A stretch of DNA of 64,000 bases. Source: Methylobacterium aquaticum (GTDB lineage Bacteria > Pseudomonadota > Alphaproteobacteria > Rhizobiales > Beijerinckiaceae). Below the pieces are notes generated by a model. It made no database searches and was not told where the DNA came from. It saw nothing but the letters and a program-made list of their open reading frames with translations. Shown one piece after another: positions 7,801-15,766 of this stretch (position 1 is the stretch's first letter; the number at the start of each line of letters is the position of its first letter). The stretch covers positions 1 through 64,000 of the forward strand of contig NZ_LABX01000072.1 in assembly GCF_001043915.1 (NCBI RefSeq), read 5' to 3'. The position numbers and the translations under genes are program-made.

Positions 7801-10468
7801 GCGGTCGGGACGACTGACGGACGCGGATTTTCTCCTCCGCTGCGGGACGCTTCGGCGTCTGGGCTACGCTTTCCTTCCCTTCCAAGAGGAGGAGGTCACG
7901 ACCGCTCTCGCTGCGGCGCCTGTCGAGGACAGCCGAGTGGTAGAAACCGAGGCGCTCACGACTATCCGACGCCACCTCGCGCTCCAGATCGAGTACCTCG
8001 CCCATGCGTCCGTCAATGCTGGGCTCCGTCGCCCGGACGGCCGCGTCGACGATTCCGGCATTGTCGCCCATCTATTCGGACTCTGGCACCGCACGCTGCC
8101 GAAGCTATGGTCCCGGTTCCCGGGCGATCGTCGACGCCGGCACGCCGCTGCGGCATGGGTCCTCACGAACCTGCGCATTGAGACTGCGGTCGTCGGATCG
8201 CTCGCCGAGCGTGCACCCGAAACCCTCGAGCATTTCCGTCTGCAGTCGTGCGCGTGGCTCATCGTCCAGGCGGCTTTCATTCCTGTGGCATCCGTGGCAG
8301 GCGACGCAGCGGGGCCGGCACGTTGGGAGGTATGGCAAGACCTCGTCAGTGACTACGTCCGCTTCGTGCTCGCGGCTGTCATCCAGCCCTTTGCGGAGGC
8401 GCATGAGGGCAACTCCAAGGCTATCGTTAGAGCACTCGCCGCTTGGGCACGCCAGGCGGCAGCCCCCGTGCCCGCTATGGTAGAAGGCGTTGGGGAAGAA
8501 CGCGCCCGATCTGCCATCTTGGCTGTTCTTAGACTGGTTCTCGTCCAACTTCCCGTGGAGTGGCTCGAACGACTCGCGTCGGAGCCGGGCTTCACCGATA
8601 CCTTCGGCGCGTTCGTTACGCAGAGGGCCGAGATCGGACCTTTCGCCTTGCCCGTCGAGCGCCTCTGGCCGGCCATCGAACGCGCCCTTGCCGATGGAGA
8701 AGCTCGCCTCGTGCTGGACGAGCCGAACGGTGAGGCGGTCGTCCGGTCTCGTGTAGCGGATGATGGTCTGCCGCGCATCATCGTCGAGCCAGGGGAAGCC
8801 GAACTAGAACTACGGGATCCCACCGTGGCCCTCGCTCACCCCGACGAAGAAGTCCGTAGGCTGACGCTTGACCGTGATGTGGATTGGCTGGACGGGACCC
8901 CGGAACGCCGACGGCAGATCGCCGCCTCCATCGTCCGAGAACGGGACGTAATCCGGCGTATGGCAGCCTTCGAGCGCGTGCGGGAAGCGAGCCTGGTCTG
9001 GCGCCTGCGGAAGATCGGAGCGTGTCTGCGCGACCAGACCGCGATGGACTGGTCCCTGCTTGAGCCGCCATCGCCAGACAGCGTCCGGGACCACCTACGC
9101 CTGGACCCGGGGCGCGACGGGCCATCATCGGTCGACGCAGCCGACGTGGCAGTATCCCGCCTCTTGGAGGAACTGCCGGTTGAGTTCGCTGCCGCGCGCC
9201 TAGCTGGCCTGGTCGCGCCCCTCCCGGATACGTTCATGGCCGCACTGGCGCGCTGGCTGGAGGCCGAGCCCGAGGAGATCGTTGGGAGCTTCTACTCGAC
9301 GCCGCTCAGAGCGCGATTGGCGGCGCGAGCCCTCGTCGTTCACGGGGCGGGTCGCGCGGGTGCGGTTGGGCGACACCTCGCACTACTGGCCGAAGCTCTG
9401 GAGGACGGGTCGGCGCTGTTCTGTGCGGTGCTGCGCTGGGTGGTTCGGGAGACTGCACGCCGAGGCGACTGGCAGCCACTTACCTCCGAAGACCGCGCGG
9501 CGCTCGCATGGATCTATGCGGATCTTCTGGCTGCCACGTTGCTCGCTGCGGAAGTCGACCGCGCCGGAACCGCGCAGGTGTTCGAAGAAAGGAGCGAACT
9601 GGTACCTAGCGATCTCCTCAGGAGGTCGAAGCGCTCGCCGAGCCTCGCCGAACGGGGTCAGCGCCTCTCGACACGCGCGTTGGCAGGCGTGATCCTCGGC
9701 GATGTGCTTGTGGGGTTACGACCCGACGAAGGCCCTTCCAGCGAGGAGCGCGAACGCCTCCGAGCCCTGTGCGCGAGCCCAGACGGACCATATGCGGCAC
9801 CGGAACTGCTCGGGCTGGGCCGCCCCGGCTGGAGCTGGTTGGATGCCGATCCACTCCCGATCCTTGCCCAGCATCTGGACGCGTTCGGTCCGGAGAATCT
9901 TACCGGCCTTGACCGGCGGCGCAGGGTCGAACTCGTCGCCGGAGAGCTCGCGCAGAACTTGGGTAGTGACGTTGCAGGCCTTCTCCTTGTGTTGATTGGC
10001 GTAGACGCTCTCGATCCCTCGTTCGCTGTCGACCTCTTGACCAGGATGCGCGCCGAGATTTCCTGCGAGGTGATCGCCGAGCAGGAGACGCTTGGCAGCC
10101 TGCGTACCGAGGCCGCCCTTGTTGACGCATGCGGCAGCGAAGCCGGACCGACGGTCGCGAGAGCGAAGGAGACCGCGAAGCTCCTGGGAATTCGGCATCG
10201 TGGTGCGCAGTTAGGTGTGCGGACCGACGACGGTGCGGATACACCCGCCGACCGGCATATCCATTCCCTGCTGGAAGTCGCGTGGACGCTCACAGATGCC
10301 GCCGACGGGCGGCTCGCGATCTTCGCCGACCTAGCCGCTTCGTTCGTCGCCTGCTGGCCCGAAGCGCGGGTCATCGTGGCGCCGCTGATGAGCACCCTCA
10401 CGAATGTGCTTCCGATCGCTACTCTTATGGAACTGCAGCCGCAACTAGAGCGAATTCGTCGCCTCTAG
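4862..10468 (+). CDS. Giant helical-repeat (TPR-like) protein with PIN-like section, 1,868 aa
   Basis: One of the largest proteins in the window. Residues about 1-650 are degenerate alpha-alpha repeats of TPR character (HTRAAILIEVGRSTEALSVL; ASHLAVLAGLEVSLGRLDRA; LARAGRHAAVLKLAPQLL). From about 706 a different module begins with LDLTALLLADALDLLD and ILLPPSVPEALRIL, then WVEDRVVSGFS near 950 and LRRLGYAFLPFQEEEV near 1000. Its spaced Asp residues and alternating helices and strands resemble PIN-like nuclease modules (inference). The rest is helical with no recognised domain. The ATG at 4862 lacks a good ribosome site, and the same frame is open back to 4556, where the sequence looks out of frame with a nuclease domain. 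This suggests an original fusion broken by a frame change. Function is unknown; the context suggests defence. Confidence 0.75.
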   Translation: MSKLAALAERLAEGARRELKMAMDESRRGRAAALDAFLGRIRTDAVQWDALPDGDKARILRLAAARALAHNDRSSARRHADDAAAFHEPEDRALEALLLRSEERSEEALRLLADPVNEAERHTRAAILIEVGRSTEALSVLGTDDPVSAAPVDAEAVRLTVLAWVLERQPQTALDVSARARSSITLDDAGVAWAEAVAHFNAALANGVVPDLGAFPNPVDRSLFRQDAASLGHLDEAARRFSELAGSVDASERGDLEVWHLAAISSDPTRGEQAEMLSRRLLSRANPHPGAVAWALARGYEVNSDRIRRSYRDLVAADRGTASHLAVLAGLEVSLGRLDRAERLLEEEGGRFPGANDRALVRFWVEQIGRAKAGGQNRLPLPPELERLFGDALAGDEVAAGNLGERLTEAGTDGRIVAQLAEVLARAGRHAAVLKLAPQLLGFGTARGVTLVARAAFFIGDWRQTLDTLRDGAAVFVGGRLPHPLIRLQSEAALRLGDPGGALAYARAAVAVDRGDAAEAMRDLAVLHHQIGDVRGAASQLRRLGDVELLPAREAIVFARDIRGHDPDLARRLLQRAGRDLLDPGVVAEGMRLALDIRADDLARDVFGPAFRRLAAEPDEQAVIRVLDAESAAAAIHDAARTFEEAWRLWLDAAVPIHIAFGEIRPDVIATLFDGRRDLNQEAFAPLLVRPGRPDASLEDSSGISAWSLTLDLTALLLADALDLLDVVTQASAAILLPPSVPEALRILEDAVRPIQPHVRDAEAVVNAAVREGRIATVPDDDFGSRRVVRERNDPSAGPRFADLAATLRDRCGLPRDRIDGLLGNEHPPGDPRLLDPGMSVVVHASHLVQLETAGCLDSVSHHFGLAVRRAEADTLARAVANHGKARACAERIARLRERVADHLGRRAWSFVPQQVGPDGVDHCSAPERCLRELLTPRRDDGNDGRIPTAWVEDRVVSGFSATENRTAIVTVVEVLAALQRSGRLTDADFLLRCGTLRRLGYAFLPFQEEEVTTALAAAPVEDSRVVETEALTTIRRHLALQIEYLAHASVNAGLRRPDGRVDDSGIVAHLFGLWHRTLPKLWSRFPGDRRRRHAAAAWVLTNLRIETAVVGSLAERAPETLEHFRLQSCAWLIVQAAFIPVASVAGDAAGPARWEVWQDLVSDYVRFVLAAVIQPFAEAHEGNSKAIVRALAAWARQAAAPVPAMVEGVGEERARSAILAVLRLVLVQLPVEWLERLASEPGFTDTFGAFVTQRAEIGPFALPVERLWPAIERALADGEARLVLDEPNGEAVVRSRVADDGLPRIIVEPGEAELELRDPTVALAHPDEEVRRLTLDRDVDWLDGTPERRRQIAASIVRERDVIRRMAAFERVREASLVWRLRKIGACLRDQTAMDWSLLEPPSPDSVRDHLRLDPGRDGPSSVDAADVAVSRLLEELPVEFAAARLAGLVAPLPDTFMAALARWLEAEPEEIVGSFYSTPLRARLAARALVVHGAGRAGAVGRHLALLAEALEDGSALFCAVLRWVVRETARRGDWQPLTSEDRAALAWIYADLLAATLLAAEVDRAGTAQVFEERSELVPSDLLRRSKRSPSLAERGQRLSTRALAGVILGDVLVGLRPDEGPSSEERERLRALCASPDGPYAAPELLGLGRPGWSWLDADPLPILAQHLDAFGPENLTGLDRRRRVELVAGELAQNLGSDVAGLLLVLIGVDALDPSFAVDLLTRMRAEISCEVIAEQETLGSLRTEAALVDACGSEAGPTVARAKETAKLLGIRHRGAQLGVRTDDGADTPADRHIHSLLEVAWTLTDAADGRLAIFADLAASFVACWPEARVIVAPLMSTLTNVLPIATLMELQPQLERIRRL

Positions 10469-10885
10469 CCGGCACCTTGGCGTCGGGCCGAGCTGGAGGT
10501 CGTCAGGTGCTGTCGAGGCTGCATGTCGGCAGAAACGAGCCGTCGAGAAGTGCCAAGTTTCAAACACTTGGCGCTGTCTGTTTCGGTGGGGAAACCGCGA
10601 TGTTCTGTGTCGGGTAGTCGGAGCTGAGGTCGGACTGGTGTGGATCTCGGGTGCAGCTGGCCGCACGAGCAGGGTGGAAAGGGCGCTGGGATTGGGGGCC
10701 ACCCTGCCGAGGATGGCCGGTGGAAGCGCCGTAGACAATGAGGCCGGCCTGCCCAGCTACCTCGCCTGCCGCCGGCGGGGGTGATTTTCGCTGTGATGTA
10801 GTCGTCGCGACAGCCGCAAGGCAGCCATAGAGGTGGTCGCCCTTCGCAGCGCTACGGACCCGTAGCTTTGCGGTTGACCGTGCTC
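10469..10885. other. Intergenic region between convergent genes, with hairpin
   Basis: A 417-base gap between the giant gene (plus) and the nucleotidyltransferase-like gene (minus). It holds the hairpin at 10549-10575, listed separately. Short open frames here look random and have no ribosome sites. No other feature was recognised. Confidence 0.4.
10549..10575 (+). terminator. Probable terminator of the giant gene
   Basis: AGTGCCAAGT (10549-10558) and ACTTGGCGCT (10566-10575) form a 10-bp stem with one G-T pair and a 7-base loop, about 80 bases after the stop codon. It is followed by GTCTGTTTC, a weak T-rich stretch. Confidence 0.5.
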
Positions 10886-11590
10886 TCAGCGGTCATCGCC
10901 GTCGACGTTCTCCGCCTGTCGCAGGCGCCAGATTGGTACGCGGTTCGGGTCGAGCCGGATGCGCCGCTCCGCCATGAACCCGCTGAACGAGGACGTCGCC
11001 GACAGGACTGCGTCCCCGATTGCCAGCCGCAGCCGCCGCTGGCTGCTCTCCTCAACGTCGTCCGTCTCGCGAAGCAGACTCCGTACGCAGTAGAGGTCGA
11101 CCGTGCCGCCCACGATGAGCGCACTGGCGTTCATGGCATGGTCGGGAGCCTCGGTGTGGCACCACAGCCAAAGCAGGTGCTCTGCGCTTGCCAGCCGTGC
11201 TTGGACGCCGAACCACGGGCAGGTGATCGCCTCAGCCAGCAGCTGTGTCTCGACTGAACAGGTGCTGGGCCTCAGTGTCAGGACGATGGGATGCTCGCAC
11301 GTCCGCGGGTCCATGTGTGCCGCGAATCGTTCCTGGGTCGCTCGTGTGAGGACCGCGATGCGTTCGTGCTCGTCTGCATCGAGAGCTACGACGATCTCAA
11401 TCTCGCGTACGGAGCGGGCCTGCTCATGAAGCGCCAGGGCGATGCGACCGACCACGGCGTAGCTGAGACCAGCCGCATCGAGACCCCCGATGATGTCGCG
11501 AAAGATGGCCGGCAGCATGCCGGGCGTCGGGTTGCTGAGGTCGTTGACATCGACCAGTAGCGCCTCGATGTCTGCAGAGCTGGCGGTCAT
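10886..11590 (-). CDS. Nucleotidyltransferase-like protein with altered active-site motif, 234 aa
   Basis: The N-terminal half follows the Pol-beta/AbiEii-like nucleotidyltransferase pattern: DAAGLSYAVVGRIALALHEQ (about residues 33-52) then ARSVREIEIVVALDADE. In active members the first motif is usually GG and the second R-x-x-x-DxD. Here they read GR and E-I-E, so catalysis may be altered or lost. The later TCPWFGVQARLASAEHLLWLW and the helical C-terminus fit the same fold. The ATG overlaps the stop of the upstream gene by 4 bases (11587-11590), so the two are translationally coupled. AbiEii-type enzymes act as toxins with an upstream antitoxin. The upstream partner here does not look like AbiEi, so a toxin role is only a possibility. 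Confidence 0.55.
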   Translation of the reverse strand: MTASSADIEALLVDVNDLSNPTPGMLPAIFRDIIGGLDAAGLSYAVVGRIALALHEQARSVREIEIVVALDADEHERIAVLTRATQERFAAHMDPRTCEHPIVLTLRPSTCSVETQLLAEAITCPWFGVQARLASAEHLLWLWCHTEAPDHAMNASALIVGGTVDLYCVRSLLRETDDVEESSQRRLRLAIGDAVLSATSSFSGFMAERRIRLDPNRVPIWRLRQAENVDGDDR

Positions 11591-12039
11591 GTGAACTGCC
11601 CTCCGTCCCGGGTCCGATAGTGCGCGTCTGAGCGCACCGTGTGTCGCTCGCCGGCGAGGCCGAAAAGCCGGAGGATGTTGGTGACCGTCTCCGGCCGTTG
11701 CAGGTGCCGGTCGGCGTAGAGAGTGAAAAGCGCCGGTTCGCGCATGTAGACTACCCGCCCGCGCGGGAACGCCTCATACTCGTGATTCACGATGGTCGGC
11801 GGCAGGCCACGGCGGCGCAGCGCCGTGGCTCCGAGCTTGCGCCATGCTTCCCAGACCTCGTGGTGCCCGCGCGGGTGGGTGAGGCAGTCGCCGTAGATCT
11901 CCGCTTCGGTCATGGGCGTGCGGTCGGTGACCAGCACGGTGCGTCCGCCGTCCGGCACGCCCCAGAAGATGCCGACGCTCGGTGCGGTAGGTCCCGCGTT
12001 GTCGGAGTGCTCCAGCCGGCATCTACCTGCTAGTTGCAT
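11587..12039 (-). CDS. Hypothetical protein, 150 aa, coupled to the nucleotidyltransferase-like gene
   Basis: A soluble protein starting at an ATG (12037-12039), with a GGAG element about 10 bases upstream. Visible segments are VPDGGRTVLVTDRTPMTEAE, HHEVWEAWRKLGATALRR, PTIVNHEYEAFPRGRVVY and RHLQRPETVTNILRLFGL. No domain is recognised and there is no membrane segment or signal peptide. Its ATGA overlap with the following nucleotidyltransferase-like gene indicates one transcription unit and a joint role. It could be the antitoxin or regulator of that protein, but the sequence does not show an HTH. Confidence 0.65.
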   Translation of the reverse strand: MQLAGRCRLEHSDNAGPTAPSVGIFWGVPDGGRTVLVTDRTPMTEAEIYGDCLTHPRGHHEVWEAWRKLGATALRRRGLPPTIVNHEYEAFPRGRVVYMREPALFTLYADRHLQRPETVTNILRLFGLAGERHTVRSDAHYRTRDGGQFT

Positions 12040-12082
12040 GGCTTAGCTTCTCCAGCTGCCGGGTCGTTGGCGCGCGGGCATT

Positions 12083-12907
12083 TTACCGGACGTGCGGGCG
12101 AATCTCGTCCGCGCTGCAGGTGTCGCGGCAGACGATCTTTAGGACCTCGAGCGTCTCCGGCTTGACGACGTAGTCCAGCGTCGCGCCGTCCGCGCGCTCC
12201 CAGCGGCCGACGCAGTAATCGGCGTAGCAGGCGCGGATCTCGGGGTACTTCTTGCAGAAAGGCTGCGTGCAGACTTCGTGCGTGCGGCGTGCGAGCGGCT
12301 TCGCCTTCGCACCCAACAACTCCGCGCGGCGCTCCTCGTAGTCCGCCGGGTAGGCGTGCCCCTCGTAGAACTCGCCGCCGGCCAACGGGGGCAACACGTA
12401 CTGGCTCGTCGTCGCGGCCGCGCGCTGCACTTGCGCGCTCGGGTCCGGCAGGTCCGCCTTTACGCAGCGGACGTACTCGACCACCTCGGGCTTGCGGTCG
12501 ACGAAGCTGTTCGTCACCATCAGCGTGCGGGTCGGCGTCAGGCGGAAGGAGTAGTCCGTGCGGAAGTTGTACGGCGGCTCTTGGCCGCGGCCGCAGACCG
12601 TGTCGAGGTTGACGCCGTCGGGGTAGTGCCGCTGTTTTTCGATGCGGCAGGAGATGTCGCCAGCGCGATCGTCGTAGAGGTAGAAGCCGTCGTCCTCGGC
12701 TGTGAGCGTCAGGCGCTCGCTCGCCCCTTTGTCTAGCACGCCGCAGGCTTGCTTGGTCGGCGCCCAGGAGCCGAGGTAGCGGGTCAGCGCACTGCGGCCG
12801 GGCGCGGGCTCGCGGGCGCAGGCGGCGTGGGCGCCGAGGCAGAGGCCGGTGAGAATACCGGCCCGGAGGGCGGTGCGCAGGGCGGATGACGGGAATGGAC
12901 TGGACAT
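12083..12907 (-). CDS. Exported hypothetical protein, 274 aa
   Basis: An N-terminal signal peptide is clear: a basic n-region, the hydrophobic AGILTGLCLGAHAAC, and a probable cleavage after AHA or ACA near residues 29-31. The mature protein has about ten cysteines, including VCTQPFCKKYPEIRACYADYC near the C-terminus and DTCSADEI at the end, suggesting disulfides in the periplasm. A central part (FYLYDDRAGDISCRIEKQR; TDYSFRLTPTRTLMVTNSF) looks like a beta-rich domain. I do not recognise the family. It is monocistronic, 43 bases after the preceding small gene. Confidence 0.7.
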   Translation of the reverse strand: MSSPFPSSALRTALRAGILTGLCLGAHAACAREPAPGRSALTRYLGSWAPTKQACGVLDKGASERLTLTAEDDGFYLYDDRAGDISCRIEKQRHYPDGVNLDTVCGRGQEPPYNFRTDYSFRLTPTRTLMVTNSFVDRKPEVVEYVRCVKADLPDPSAQVQRAAATTSQYVLPPLAGGEFYEGHAYPADYEERRAELLGAKAKPLARRTHEVCTQPFCKKYPEIRACYADYCVGRWERADGATLDYVVKPETLEVLKIVCRDTCSADEIRPHVR

Positions 12908-13036
12908 GACGAAGTGGTCTCGCGGAGGCTCCGGCAGAGCCGAGGATATGTATTCCCGTTGACCCCCCTCGGAATTTACCGCCGGACGCAGATTCCTGCC
13001 GCGGCCGGCGGTCGCACTCTATCTGGGCGGGTGCCG

Positions 13037-14077
13037 TCAGACCGCGTCGGTGGGGCGGAAGGCAGCCGTCGTGCGCCCGCTGGGCCGGCCGACCGCATAG
13101 ACCTGTAGCCTGTGCTGGCCGCGCAGTTCGTCGATCACCGCCTTCAGTGCGCCGTCACGCTGGTCGGCATCGAAGCCGAACACCACGAGACGCGGCTCGG
13201 TGTCGACCCGGAGCAGGCGCGCGCCGCGGGCGACCTCGTCCACGAGTGGATCGAGGGTCGGCACGGCGGCGAGGCCGCGGGCGGCACGCACCGCCCGGCG
13301 CAGGGCATCGAGGCGGACGAGGTCGCGGCACAGGGTTGGGCAGCTCTCTGCGAGCCGTTCCGCCTGCTCAGTCAGCGTCGCGCGGTAGCGCGCGAGCTGC
13401 GTGACGATCGCCGGGATAGTCGTCGAACGAAGGCTAGGGTTCGCAGCGAGCTTGGCCTCGTGGAACACCAGCCACGCCTCGTTGGCCGCGCCCCGCTCCT
13501 CCAGGCTCGCGGCGTCGAGCCGATCCTGGCGGGTCTGAGCCGGAGTTGGAGTTGCCGAGGCTTCAGTGTCCGGCGCCAGGAGCATGGCGTCTGCTTCCGC
13601 GTCCTCCCGTTCGGTGGGCGCAGCCTCCATCGGTGCGCCGGTCAGCGCGATCTCGACATCGACGACGTTCGGGCTGGCCTTCACCAGCGCGTGCACGCCC
13701 GCCTTCTCCAGGCCGGAGAGTGCGGCAGCGGCCCGCTTCATCTCGGCCAGCGTGCCGGGCCCCTCGTAGCGCGTCCACACCGCCGTGCCTGGGTCGAGCG
13801 CGAAGCCCCCGTCCTGGCCGAGCCGGGTCAGCGCTTGACGCTGGCGCACGAGGTACTTCACGTGCGTCTCAGCCGAGACGCCCGCGCCCGCCGGGGTGAT
13901 GCGGAACAGCGACGCGCCGCGATAGTAGACGTTGAGCGAGCGGTCGCGCACTGCCAGCAGCAGGTCCGAGTCGGCGAGGGCGTCCGCCCACCAGCCGCCA
14001 TGCGGCGCGGTCGCGAGGGCTTCGAGCGCCGCGAGGAAGGGCTCGCCCAGGACCCGATAGGGTGTTGTCTCGCTCAT
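13037..14077 (-). CDS. Hypothetical protein, 346 aa, coupled to the MBL-fold hydrolase
   Basis: I chose the start MSETTPYR (14075-14077) because it overlaps the upstream hydrolase stop as ATGA; an upstream in-frame ATG gives 6 more residues. The N-terminal domain has WWADALADSDLLLAVRDRSL then NVYYRGASLFRITPAG, a recurring pattern in uncharacterised proteins. A charged, low-complexity linker (about 150-190) leads to a helical region (LARYRATLTEQAERLAESCP). The C-terminal alpha/beta section is RLVVFGFDADQRDGALKAVI. No known family can be assigned. Tight coupling suggests it acts together with the hydrolase, for example as its regulator or sensor. Confidence 0.7.
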   Translation of the reverse strand: MSETTPYRVLGEPFLAALEALATAPHGGWWADALADSDLLLAVRDRSLNVYYRGASLFRITPAGAGVSAETHVKYLVRQRQALTRLGQDGGFALDPGTAVWTRYEGPGTLAEMKRAAAALSGLEKAGVHALVKASPNVVDVEIALTGAPMEAAPTEREDAEADAMLLAPDTEASATPTPAQTRQDRLDAASLEERGAANEAWLVFHEAKLAANPSLRSTTIPAIVTQLARYRATLTEQAERLAESCPTLCRDLVRLDALRRAVRAARGLAAVPTLDPLVDEVARGARLLRVDTEPRLVVFGFDADQRDGALKAVIDELRGQHRLQVYAVGRPSGRTTAAFRPTDAV

Positions 14078-15324
14078 GCCGTCGTGTCCCACCACTGTCC
14101 GTCCTCCTTGATGTCAACGCTGGCGCCGAACAGCGCTGGGAAGCCCTGCGGCTCAAAGGTGTGAATCGGCACGAGCCGCCGGGGCGCGATCGCCGCCGCC
14201 AGACGCTTGAGGTCCGGGATGCTGGCATGGCCCGAGGTGTGGGCGTGGGTCAGCGGGATTTCGCGGGCAGCGAGGTCGGCGGCGAGCGCCTGTCCGCGGG
14301 GCTGTCGGAGGTAGCCGTCCCACTGTGACCAGATCGCCTCGGCGCCCGCGAGGCAGACGGCCCGGTCGAGGTCTGGCAGCAGGGAGTGCCGGAACAGCAG
14401 GGCCGCCTGGGGCGCGAGCGCCGCGAGGTGCTCCGCGTAGATGCGCTGGTGGCCGTGCCGCGTGAGCAGATCGAAGCGGCCGGTGCGCTTGATGCGCACG
14501 CGCTGGTGGTGCGGGACGAAGACCGCCACGCCCGGCCAGCCGGATTGCGGGATGCTGGGGTGGCCGGTCGCGGCCAGGATCTCGGCGGCGTAGAGGTCGA
14601 GGATCAACGTACGGTCGGTGCGCTTGCAGGCACGGTAGAGCGAGACGACGCGGTCGATGTTCTGGGCGGAGGCCGCCACGAGAGCCAGGCCCGTCATCTC
14701 GCGGAACCGCGCAGCGAAGCGGTCCTCGATCTCATCCTCGGTAGGGAAAAGCCGCTCGGCGTCGAGGCGGCCGAGGCTGGATCCTTCCATGAGGAGGGCG
14801 TCGATGGCGCGCGGTGGGCTGCGGACCAGACGCTCGAAGAGGGCGCCCTTGCGTCCGTGCGCGCGCAGGTCGCCAGAATAGAGCAGCCGCTGCCCGCCGG
14901 CTTCGACGAGGAGTGCGTAGGCATCGAAGGCGGAGTGGTCGACGAGAATCGGCGTGACGGTGAAGGGGCCGAAGGTGAGGGACTGGCCGTGGCCGAAGGT
15001 CACCGTGTTGGGCGGTACCCAGGTATCGGGCACGAAGGTGGCGGCTGCCTGGAGGATGCGGAGGGTCGCCGCGCCGAGCGCTACTGGCAGCTCAGGTCCG
15101 GCGAGGTAGCTCAGCCCGACATGGTCGCGGTGGCCGTGGCTGAGGATGAGCGCGAGGAGATCGCCGCTGCCGTCGAGTCCTTCGACCGGTGGGTGACAGG
15201 TCGCGTCGTTTGCCGTGGCGTCGAGTGGCAGGCCGAGGTCGAGCAGGAGCCGGGCGCCATCGTGGGCGAGTTCGACGCAGGTGCCGCCGATCTCGCGCGT
15301 GCCGCGGTGAATGCGCACCCGCAT
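14074..15324 (-). CDS. Metallo-beta-lactamase-fold hydrolase, RNase J/beta-CASP-like
   Basis: A 416-residue soluble enzyme. It opens with REIGGTCVELAHDGARLLLD, the first strands of the MBL fold. The metal motif is SHGHRDHVGLS (HxHxDH, about residues 60-70), followed by VDHSAFDAYALL (about 130), YSGDLRAHGRK (about 149) and the late His motifs HTSGHASIPDL (about 365) and VPIHTFEP (about 390). The layout matches beta-CASP nucleases of the RNase J/CPSF type, so an RNA or DNA substrate is likely, but this is inference. It is the first gene of a two-gene operon and faces a divergent XRE regulator at 15435. Confidence 0.8.
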   Translation of the reverse strand: MRVRIHRGTREIGGTCVELAHDGARLLLDLGLPLDATANDATCHPPVEGLDGSGDLLALILSHGHRDHVGLSYLAGPELPVALGAATLRILQAAATFVPDTWVPPNTVTFGHGQSLTFGPFTVTPILVDHSAFDAYALLVEAGGQRLLYSGDLRAHGRKGALFERLVRSPPRAIDALLMEGSSLGRLDAERLFPTEDEIEDRFAARFREMTGLALVAASAQNIDRVVSLYRACKRTDRTLILDLYAAEILAATGHPSIPQSGWPGVAVFVPHHQRVRIKRTGRFDLLTRHGHQRIYAEHLAALAPQAALLFRHSLLPDLDRAVCLAGAEAIWSQWDGYLRQPRGQALAADLAAREIPLTHAHTSGHASIPDLKRLAAAIAPRRLVPIHTFEPQGFPALFGASVDIKEDGQWWDTTA

Positions 15325-15434
15325 CGTGACCCTGCCTGCCCCGCGCGGTCTTCCTCGCCGCGAGACAACCGTAGCCGTTCCCTGTGGCTATAGCCAGTGG
15401 TTTGATAGCCCTCGCTGGCCGCTGGTCCTCGTTT

Positions 15435-15692
15435 ATGAAGGGACGAGCTTTGGTCGCGTGGAACCTGCGCCGCGTACGCGTGGCACAAGGGCTTAGCCAG
15501 GAGCGACTGGCTGCCGATGCGGGCGTGGACCGCGCGTATCTTGGCGGCTTGGAGCGGCAGGTCGAGAACCCGACGGTCGACCTGCTCGACAAGATTGCCG
15601 AGGCGCTCTCTGTACCCTTGAGCGAGTTGTTCGTCACCCCTGCTGATGATGAGGCGCCGCCTAAACCACTGCGGGGCGGGCGCAGAGGCTAA
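15435..15692 (+). CDS. XRE-family HTH regulator, 85 aa
   Basis: A small Cro/C1-type DNA-binding protein. The helix-turn-helix is RRVRVAQGLSQERLAADAGV (about residues 13-32), then DRAYLGGLERQVENPTVDLL. It ends in a basic tail (KPLRGGRRG). I took the ATG at 15435. The frame is also open to an ATG at 15384, which would add 17 residues that do not look conserved. The gene is divergent from the MBL-fold operon across a short shared intergenic region, so it most likely controls that operon and itself. Confidence 0.85.
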   Translation: MKGRALVAWNLRRVRVAQGLSQERLAADAGVDRAYLGGLERQVENPTVDLLDKIAEALSVPLSELFVTPADDEAPPKPLRGGRRG

Positions 15693-15766
15693 CGTAGAGC
15701 GAGGAGATTTCTTTGCGCAGACAGGGGGCTTGAAGGTGTTGCTGCGCTGGGACGTCAGGATGCTCG

